DNA of 64,000 bases from Streptomyces zhihengii (GTDB taxonomy: Bacteria > Actinomycetota > Actinomycetes > Streptomycetales > Streptomycetaceae). The stretch is taken from the NCBI RefSeq assembly GCF_016919245.1, contig NZ_JAFEJA010000001.1, positions 5,171,501 to 5,235,500 on the forward strand. The letters are read 5' to 3'. The translations under genes were made by a program, and so were the position numbers. Positions 58,412-64,000 of the stretch are shown one piece after another. Under the pieces are notes generated by a model. That model saw only the letters and a program-made list of their open reading frames with translations, made no database searches and was not told the DNA's origin. Position 1 is the stretch's first letter; each line of letters begins with the position of its first letter.

Positions 58412-59572
58412 ATGAACACCACGACGTCGGAGCCGGAGGGCGGCGTCCCGTCCGACCCCCCGCGGCGCCAGATGGTCATCGCGAGCGAGACGACCACGGA
58501 GATCCCCGTCCACCTGCTCTTCCGGGACGACGCCGGTCCGCAGACGCTGCCGACGGGGCTGCGGCCCGCCGTGATCTCCCGGCGGCAGGGCACCGGCGAG
58601 CAGCCCCGGGTGACCGGCCGCGGCACCCCCGCGGCCACCGCCCCGGAGCGTCCGGCGCCGCCCGTCGACCCCCGGCTCGCGGAGCGGCCGGGCCCGGTGC
58701 TGCCCGGCTGGACGGGTCTGGTCGCGGGCGGCTGCTCGCTGGCCGGCATCGGCGCCCTGCTGTGGGGGACCGGCGCGGTGCCCGGGATGGTGGGCCGGGT
58801 GCTCGGTGTGACCCCGCCGCCGTACCAGGGCATCGGCATCCTCGTCTGGTGCCTGCTCGCCCTCGGGGTGCTGCTCGCGCTCTTCGGGCTCGGCGGCCTG
58901 GGGCTCGGCCGGGTCGGCCACGCCTGGGTGCTCACCCTGTGCGGGGACTACCGCGGCAGCGTGCGGCGGACGGGTCTGGTGTGGGTGAGCCCGCTCGTGC
59001 TGCGCCAGCGGATCGAGGTCCGGCTGCGGCACTGGCGGAGCGAGGCGATGCCCGTCCACGACGCCGAGGGCACGGCGCTGCGGGTGACCGTGCTCGTGGT
59101 GTGGCGGGTGGAGGACACCGCGCGGGCGGCGCTGGGCGTGGCGAACCACGAGACCTATCTGGCCGAGCAGGTCGAGGCGGCGACCGCGCGGGTGTTCTCG
59201 CAGCTCCCGGCCGACGGCTTCGGCGAGGCCGTGCCGACCCTGCGCGACGCCGAGGCCGTGGGGGCCCGGCTGACGAGGACGCTGGCCGCCGAGTGCGCCC
59301 CGGCCGGGATCGAGATCTTCACGGCCCAGCCGACGGTGGTCGACTACGCGCCCGAGGTGGCCGACTCGATGCGCCGCAGGAAGGTCGCCGCCATCGACGC
59401 CCGGCACCGCGACTCCGTGCTCGCCGCCGTCGTCGACGCGGTCGACGACACCGTCGGCCGGCTGACCGAGCGAGGGCTCGTCGAGGCGGACGACTACGAG
59501 CGCAAGGCTCTGGTCAAGGACCTCACCATCGCCTTCTACACCGGTCGGGCGGGCGCCGCAGAGGGTCAGTGA
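58412..59572 (+). CDS. SPFH/band-7 domain membrane protein
   Basis: 386 aa. A Pro-rich N-terminal 90 residues precede two transmembrane helices (about 98-120 and 135-158). An SPFH/prohibitin-like domain follows (about 165-330): GDYRGSVRRTGLVWVSPLVLRQRIEVRLRHWRSE, LRVTVLVVWRVEDTARAAL, QVEAATARVFSQLP. A helical C-terminal part completes it. SPFH proteins scaffold membrane microdomains. ATG 58412 follows GAGG. The stop (59570-59572) is close to a dre-like half of the following chitin gene's promoter. Confidence 0.85.
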   Translation: MNTTTSEPEGGVPSDPPRRQMVIASETTTEIPVHLLFRDDAGPQTLPTGLRPAVISRRQGTGEQPRVTGRGTPAATAPERPAPPVDPRLAERPGPVLPGWTGLVAGGCSLAGIGALLWGTGAVPGMVGRVLGVTPPPYQGIGILVWCLLALGVLLALFGLGGLGLGRVGHAWVLTLCGDYRGSVRRTGLVWVSPLVLRQRIEVRLRHWRSEAMPVHDAEGTALRVTVLVVWRVEDTARAALGVANHETYLAEQVEAATARVFSQLPADGFGEAVPTLRDAEAVGARLTRTLAAECAPAGIEIFTAQPTVVDYAPEVADSMRRRKVAAIDARHRDSVLAAVVDAVDDTVGRLTERGLVEADDYERKALVKDLTIAFYTGRAGAAEGQ

Positions 59573-59573
59573 T

Positions 59574-59624
59574 TGGTCTGGACATGTTCAAGTTCCGTCA
59601 ATACATTGGGACTTGGTCTAGACC
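59574..59624 (+). promoter_or_regulatory. DasR (dre) operators upstream of the chitin-binding LPMO gene
   Basis: A strong dre-like site acttggtctagaccggaa has its palindromic core tggtctagacc at 59614-59624, 67 bases before the start. A weaker tggtctggac lies at 59574-59583, immediately behind the previous stop. The gene should be repressed by DasR and induced by chitin-derived amino sugars. Confidence 0.85.
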
Positions 59625-59690
59625 GGAAGAAGTGCTACCGCACGCGTGCAGCACGATCAGGAAACCCCCACGTTCTCCCTGGAGCCAAGC

Positions 59691-60278
59691 ATGCGAAAGA
59701 AGATAGGCGCGGCCGTCGTCGGCCTCGCAGTGGCGGGCACCACGCTGCTCGCCACCGGCAGCGCGAGCAGCCACGGTTACACCGACTCCCCCATCAGCCG
59801 GCAGAAGCTCTGTGCCAACCAGACGGTCACCAACTGCGGCAACATCCAGTGGGAGCCGCAGAGCGTCGAGGGCCCCAAGGGCTTCCCGGCGGCCGGACCG
59901 GCCAACGGCCAGATCTGCGCCGGCGGCAACGGCCAGTTCGCCCAGCTCGACAACCCGCGCGGCGGCGCCTGGCCCACCACCAAGGTGAACTCCGGCCAGA
60001 ACTACACGTTCCGCTGGCAGTTCACCGCGCGCCACCGCACAACGGACTTCAAGTACTACATCACCAAGAACGGCTGGAACCCGAGCAACCCGCTCACCCG
60101 GGCCGACCTGGACCCGCAGCCGTTCCTGACCATCCCCTACGGCGGCCAGCAGCCGCCGGCCACCCTGTCCCACTCCGGCAACCTGCCGGCGAAGTCGGGC
60201 CGCCACCTGATCCTCGCGGTCTGGACGGTGCACGACACGGCCAACGCGTTCTACGCCTGCTCCGACGTCCAGTTCTGA
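59691..60278 (+). CDS. Secreted chitin-binding lytic polysaccharide monooxygenase (AA10)
   Basis: 195 aa. Signal peptide (about 1-27) cleaved before His28 (ASS-HGY); the N-terminal His with a second His (here RHRTTDF, about residue 108) forms the copper histidine brace. The compact single domain has no extra chitin-binding module. The enzyme opens crystalline chitin by oxidation, helping chitinases. GGAG upstream. The dre operators connect it to DasR and to nagE/nagF at the other end of the window. Confidence 0.9.
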   Translation: MRKKIGAAVVGLAVAGTTLLATGSASSHGYTDSPISRQKLCANQTVTNCGNIQWEPQSVEGPKGFPAAGPANGQICAGGNGQFAQLDNPRGGAWPTTKVNSGQNYTFRWQFTARHRTTDFKYYITKNGWNPSNPLTRADLDPQPFLTIPYGGQQPPATLSHSGNLPAKSGRHLILAVWTVHDTANAFYACSDVQF

Positions 60279-60432
60279 TCCCCGGCCGGACACCGGAGCA
60301 CGAAGCACAGCGTCCCCGGGCAACACCGACGGGCCCCGGGGGCGCTGCGCCGCGGGGGTGGGGCCTGCCCCACCCCCGCGGCACCCACAGGGCCCATCGC
60401 CCCGCCCGCGCGCGCCGCCTAGCGTGTGCGCC

Positions 60433-61683
60433 ATGGACCGAGCGAACACCCTCCTGCGGGCACTGACCAGGCGCGACTTCCTGCTGTCCGCCTGGCCCTG
60501 GCGGGCCGCCGGCTATCTGGCGAGCAGTGCCGTCACCGGGGTCCTCGCCCTCACCGGCCTGCTGGTGCTCGCCGGTTTCTCGCTGCTGCTCGTCGGCCTG
60601 CCCCTGCTGGTGCTCGCCGGCACCGGTCTCGCCGCCGTCGAACGCCGCAGGCTGCGCCTCGTCGACCCCGAGCCCGCCCCCGGGCCGCACCGCACACCGG
60701 GGGAGCCCGGCCTCGCCGCCTGGCTGCGGCTGCGCCTCACCGAGCAGGCGACCTGGCGGGAGTTCGCGTACGGGCTGCTGTACGCGCTCGTGCTCTGGCC
60801 GCTCGACGTGCTGGCCGTCGCCGTGGCCGTCGCTCTGCCGCTGGCCGCGACCGCCGCCCCCGTGCAACTCGCCCTGGACGGCGAGGAGGCGCGGGTCGTC
60901 AAGACCGTCCTCGTCACCACCTGGCCGGGAGCCCTCGCCGCGGCTGCCGCCGGGCTGGCCCTGCTGTGCCTGCTGCTGTACCCGCTCGCCGTGTTCGCCG
61001 GCGCGCGCGCCCAGCTCACGCGGCTGCTGCTCGCCCCGCGCGAGGGCGAACTGCGGGAGCGGCTGGGCGAGGTGACCCGCTCCCGGGCCAGGCTGGTCGC
61101 CGCCTTCGAGGCGGAGCGCCGGCGGATCGAGCGCGATCTCCACGACGGCGCCCAGCAGCGGCTCGTCGCCCTCACCATGACCCTCGGCCTGGCCCGCCTC
61201 GACGCACCCGAGGGGCCGCTCGCGGACCGGATCGCGGCGGCCCACGAGGAGACCGGACGCGTCCTGGAAGAGCTGCGGGAGCTGATCCGCGGCATCCACC
61301 CCCAGGTCCTCGCCGACTACGGCCTCGCCGCCGCCCTCGACGACGCCGCCGACCGCTCCGCCGTCCCCGTCGACACCGACGTCGAACTGCCCCGGCTGGA
61401 CACCTCGGTGGAGAGCGCCGCCTACTTCGCCGTCTGCGAGGCGCTGACCAACGCGGCCCGGCACGGCGGCGCCCGCCGGATCCGCCTCACCGCCCGCCAC
61501 ACCGGCGCCCTGCTCGCCGTGGACGTCCACGACGACGGCCGCGGCGGAGCCGACCCCCGGGGCGGCTCCGGACTGACCGGGCTCGCCGACCGGCTCGCCG
61601 TCCTCGATGGCACACTGACCGTCGACAGCCCGGAGGGCGGGCCGACCCTGCTGAGAGTGGAGATCCCGTGCCGAGCGCGCTGA
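60433..61683 (+). CDS. Sensor histidine kinase (HisKA_3 type)
   Basis: 416 aa. Four to six transmembrane helices (about 22-70 and 115-195) precede a dimerisation segment with phosphoacceptor His in [20 protein letters not shown] and a HATPase domain ([13 protein letters not shown] box; [20 protein letters not shown]). It belongs to the group with N-terminal small sensor domains common in Streptomyces. The response regulator starts inside its 3' end (GTG 61668), so they form a two-component pair. Signal unknown. Confidence 0.9.
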   Translation: MDRANTLLRALTRRDFLLSAWPWRAAGYLASSAVTGVLALTGLLVLAGFSLLLVGLPLLVLAGTGLAAVERRRLRLVDPEPAPGPHRTPGEPGLAAWLRLRLTEQATWREFAYGLLYALVLWPLDVLAVAVAVALPLAATAAPVQLALDGEEARVVKTVLVTTWPGALAAAAAGLALLCLLLYPLAVFAGARAQLTRLLLAPREGELRERLGEVTRSRARLVAAFEAERRRIERDLHDGAQQRLVALTMTLGLARLDAPEGPLADRIAAAHEETGRVLEELRELIRGIHPQVLADYGLAAALDDAADRSAVPVDTDVELPRLDTSVESAAYFAVCEALTNAARHGGARRIRLTARHTGALLAVDVHDDGRGGADPRGGSGLTGLADRLAVLDGTLTVDSPEGGPTLLRVEIPCRAR

Positions 61684-62318
61684 GGGTGGTCCTGGCCGAG
61701 GACGGGGTCCTGCTGCGCGAGGGTCTGACGGCCCTGCTGGAACGGTTCGGCCACCAGGTCGTCGCGGCCGTCGGGGACGCGACCGCGCTGCGCGAGGCGG
61801 TCGCCGCCCACGAGCCGGACGTCGTCGTCACCGATGTGCGCATGCCGCCCGGCTTCCAGGACGAGGGGCTGCGCGCGGCGATCGCCCTGCGCGCCGAACG
61901 GCCCTCGCTGCCGGTGCTGGTGCTCAGCCAGTACGTCCAGCGGGAGTACGCCGCCGAGTTGCTGGACACCGGCGACGGCACGGGCGTCGGCTACCTGCTC
62001 AAGGACCGGGTCGGCCAGGTCGAGGAGTTCGTCGCCGCGCTGGCCCGGGTGGCGGGCGGCGGCACGGTCGTCGACCCTGAGGTCGTCCGGCAGCTCCTGC
62101 GGCGCCGGCGCGATCCGCTCGCCGCCCTGACACCGCGTGAGCGCGAGGTGCTGGCGCTGGTCGCCGAGGGCCGGTCCAACGCCGCCGTCGCCCGCGAACT
62201 CACCGTCACCGAGGCGGCGGTCGGCAAGCACATCGGCAACATCCTCGCCAAGCTCGGGCTGCCTCCGGCGGAGGACACCCACCGGCGGGTGCTCGCCGTG
62301 CTCACCTACCTCCGCTGA
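61668..62318 (+). CDS. NarL/LuxR-family response regulator
   Basis: 216 aa. Receiver domain: acidic pair AED, phosphoacceptor Asp in [11 protein letters not shown], Lys in YLLKDR. C-terminal Lux[52 protein letters not shown] start overlapping the kinase gene by 16 bases. It is the partner of the kinase at 60433 and probably controls envelope or exporter genes, but no target is visible in the window. Confidence 0.92.
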   Translation: MPSALRVVLAEDGVLLREGLTALLERFGHQVVAAVGDATALREAVAAHEPDVVVTDVRMPPGFQDEGLRAAIALRAERPSLPVLVLSQYVQREYAAELLDTGDGTGVGYLLKDRVGQVEEFVAALARVAGGGTVVDPEVVRQLLRRRRDPLAALTPREREVLALVAEGRSNAAVARELTVTEAAVGKHIGNILAKLGLPPAEDTHRRVLAVLTYLR

Positions 62319-62523
62319 CACAGGAGCCCCAGAGGCCGGGGCGCGTGCGCGGGGGCGCCCGAAGCCGCGGGGCCGCTCCCGCGGGGCGGGTCGTTCACAA
62401 CCGATTCACTCTTCCGTCGGTACGAAACCCGTGCAGGACGCGCGTTGAGTCGGCATGCTGTACCCGCCGTGGAAAGACCCCACGGGTGAGCACCAACTCC
62501 CCTGCACCGCACGGAGGTTACGC

Positions 62524-63015
62524 ATGCGCCACAGAATGGTCGTCCCCCTCGCCGCCGCCGCGCTCGCGCTGCCCGCCGCGCTGCTCACCGCCGGCAGCGC
62601 CCAGGCAGCCCCCGCCGACAAGCCCCAGGTGCTCAGTTCCTGGACGCAGACCAGCGCGTCCAGCTACAACGCCTGGGCGGCCGCTCGTGCCAACCAGGGC
62701 GCCTGGAGCGCCTACGGGTTCAACTGGTCGACGGACTACTGCTCCTCGTCGCCCGACAACCCCTTCGGCTTCCCGTTCCAGATGTCCTGTGCCCGCCATG
62801 ACTTCGGTTACCGCAACTACAAGGCGGCCGGGACCTTCAGCGCCCACAAGTCCCGTCTGGACTCGGCGTTCTACGAGGACCTCAAGCGGGTCTGCGGCCG
62901 GTACTCGGGAGCCACCCGCACGTCCTGCAACGGCACCGCGTGGACGTACTACCAGGCCGTGAAGGCGTTCGGCGTCGCCCCCGCCGGCGCGCCCGCCGCC
63001 GCGCCCGCGGCGTGA
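62524..63015 (+). CDS. Secreted prokaryotic phospholipase A2
   Basis: 163 aa. Signal peptide (about 1-29, ending GSAQAAPAD), then the mature domain with SYGFNWSTDYCSSSPDNPFGFPF, the catalytic CARHDFGYRN (His-Asp dyad), and a second Cys in RVCGRYSG. This matches the short Streptomyces PLA2 of about 120 mature residues, which hydrolyses the sn-2 ester with Ca2+. An Ala/Pro-rich tail follows. GGAGG 7 bases upstream of ATG. Confidence 0.9.
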   Translation: MRHRMVVPLAAAALALPAALLTAGSAQAAPADKPQVLSSWTQTSASSYNAWAAARANQGAWSAYGFNWSTDYCSSSPDNPFGFPFQMSCARHDFGYRNYKAAGTFSAHKSRLDSAFYEDLKRVCGRYSGATRTSCNGTAWTYYQAVKAFGVAPAGAPAAAPAA

Positions 63016-63049
63016 CGGCCGGACACTGACGGACCGGGCCGGTACGCGA

Positions 63050-63079
63050 GCAGGCCCCCCGCTGTCGCGAGGGGCCTGC
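63050..63079. terminator. Terminator between PLA2 and tRNA-Lys copy 2
   Basis: 9-bp perfect stem gcaggcccc (63050-63058) / ggggcctgc (63071-63079), ending in ttcgtct. It lies between convergent genes. Confidence 0.75.
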
Positions 63080-63087
63080 TTCGTCTG

Positions 63088-63161
63088 TGCGCCGCCAGGG
63101 ACTCGAACCCCGGACCCGCTGATTAAGAGTCAGCTGCTCTAACCAACTGAGCTAGCGGCGC
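63088..63161 (-). tRNA. tRNA-Lys (anticodon CUU), second copy
   Basis: 74 nt, identical to the copy at 56659-56732 base for base, on the same strand. Same anticodon loop CTCTTAA. CCA not encoded. Confidence 0.93.
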
Positions 63162-63296
63162 GTGACCCACCGGCCGCTCGGCGGCCGACGGGTTAATAGT
63201 ACCTGGTCCGCGGGGGTGCCATCGACCGGAATGAATCGGACCCCGGGGGCGGGACCAAGTGGGGCGAAAGGCGCGTACCGCCCCCCGCGGAGCTCC

Positions 63297-64000
63297 CTAG
63301 ATCGCCAGCGAGAGCACCACCGGCGCCGCCCTGCGGTTGAGCGTGTCCGCGGCCTGGCGCAGGCGGTGGGCGTGCTCGATCGGCAGGGAGAGCGCCAGGC
63401 AGCCCACGGCCGAGCCGGCCGTCAGCGGGACGGCCGCGCAGACCGTGCCCACCGCGTACTCCTGGAGGTCCAGGACGGGGACCGTCGGCGGCTGGGAGTC
63501 CAGCTTGGAGAAGAGGAGCTGCTCGCTGGTGATCGTCCGCGAGGTGAGCCGGGCGATCTTGTGGCGGGACAGGTGGTCGCGGCGGCCGTTCACGTCGAGC
63601 TGGGTGAGCAGGCACTTGCCGACGGCGCTGGCGTGGGCCGCGGAGCGGAAGTCCACCCACTCGTTGACCTTGGGTGTGCGGGGGCCGTCCGCGAACTGGG
63701 TGATCTTGACCTCGCCGTCGATGTAACGGCTGATGTAGACGGCGGCGCCCACCGAGTCGCGCAGCTCGGTGAGGGTCTCCTGGAGCTTGGCCTCCAGCGC
63801 CTCCTTGCGGGTGACGCCGGAGCCGAGGAGGACCAGGGAGTCCCCGGTCACATAGGCGCCGTCGGAGAGCTGCTCCACGTAGCCCTCACGGCGGAGCATG
63901 GCGAGCATCGGGGCGAGATGGCCGGTGGGCAGCCCGGTCTCGCGTGCGATCTGGGCGTCGGTGACTCCGCCACCGTGCTTGGAGACCGTCTCCAGGACTC
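63297..64000 (-). CDS. IclR-family transcriptional regulator, N terminus outside window
   Basis: At least 233 residues of the C-terminal part. Winged helix HTH segment VLETVSKHGGGVTDAQIARETGLPTGHLAPMLAMLRREGYVE, then the effector-binding domain (VGAAVYISRYIDGEVKI, FRSAAHASAVGKCLLTQLD, GTVCAAVPLTAGSAVGCLALSLPIE). IclR proteins repress or activate catabolic genes in response to small metabolites. The start lies beyond base 64000. No adjacent target is visible. Confidence 0.88.
   Translation of the reverse strand, partial: VLETVSKHGGGVTDAQIARETGLPTGHLAPMLAMLRREGYVEQLSDGAYVTGDSLVLLGSGVTRKEALEAKLQETLTELRDSVGAAVYISRYIDGEVKITQFADGPRTPKVNEWVDFRSAAHASAVGKCLLTQLDVNGRRDHLSRHKIARLTSRTITSEQLLFSKLDSQPPTVPVLDLQEYAVGTVCAAVPLTAGSAVGCLALSLPIEHAHRLRQAADTLNRRAAPVVLSLAI

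Overview
The window is chromosomal DNA of a high-GC actinomycete, almost certainly a Streptomyces. Evidence: very high GC with strong third-position G/C bias, many GTG starts, DasR-type operators (dre) in front of N-acetylglucosamine and chitin genes, ABC-2 and DUF1707 genes, LAXTG/sortase genes, a class I terpene synthase, and tRNAs without an encoded CCA. It holds about 55 protein genes, three tRNA genes (Leu-UAG and two identical Lys-CUU), one guanidine-III riboswitch candidate and many strong hairpin terminators. There is no rRNA, CRISPR array, integrase or insertion sequence.

Layout. 1-3.8 kb: a gene tail, a membrane-anchored PemK/MazF-like protein, an MBL-fold hydrolase, an APC permease and a universal stress protein. 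3.9-7.1 kb: GlcNAc PTS genes (two EIIC permeases, nagE2 and nagE1, and a divergent EIIB, nagF) with dre sites. 7.2-9.2 kb: rph, a lipoprotein, rdgB and tRNA-Leu. 9.2-16.3 kb: tandem-HNH protein, MFS transporter, bcp peroxidase, DUF3618 protein, orphan GroES-like protein, riboswitch-controlled SMR exporter, class A penicillin-binding protein. 16.5-20 kb: three-gene ABC-2 exporter plus a DUF1707 protein. 20-28 kb: secreted SGNH hydrolase, DUF445 protein, sesquiterpene synthase, and a large AAA/LuxR-type regulator broken by one extra base. 28-33.6 kb: CHRD protein, lipoprotein, GNAT, HTH/TPR regulator and RsbW-like ATPase.

33.8-43.8 kb is the most unusual region. It is an island of visibly lower GC carrying an intact cytosine-5 DNA methyltransferase (rightward). 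Convergent to it runs a tightly coupled leftward operon: Z1-type helicase/ATPase, PD-(D/E)XK nuclease-like protein, GHKL (MutL/MORC-like) ATPase, a protein of unknown family, and a fusion of an unknown N-terminal domain to a methyltransferase fold that has lost its catalytic PCQ motif. A Vsr-type nick endonuclease lies upstream. It reads as a MORC/Z1-type restriction-modification or phage-defence system. The unknown subunit and the degenerate second methylase are its least understood parts.

43.8-64 kb returns to typical Streptomyces genes: SEC-C protein; ECF sigma factor flanked by two paralogous envelope proteins; YidC paralogue; fumarylacetoacetase-like hydrolase; UPF0303 protein; divergent oxidoreductase and ROK regulator sharing an operator-like palindrome; LAXTG-anchored protein; HAD phosphatase; sortase operon; NlpC/P60 hydrolase; SPFH protein; dre-controlled chitin-binding LPMO; two-component system; secreted phospholipase A2; and a truncated IclR regulator. 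The chitin and GlcNAc genes at opposite ends of the window would answer to the same DasR signal.
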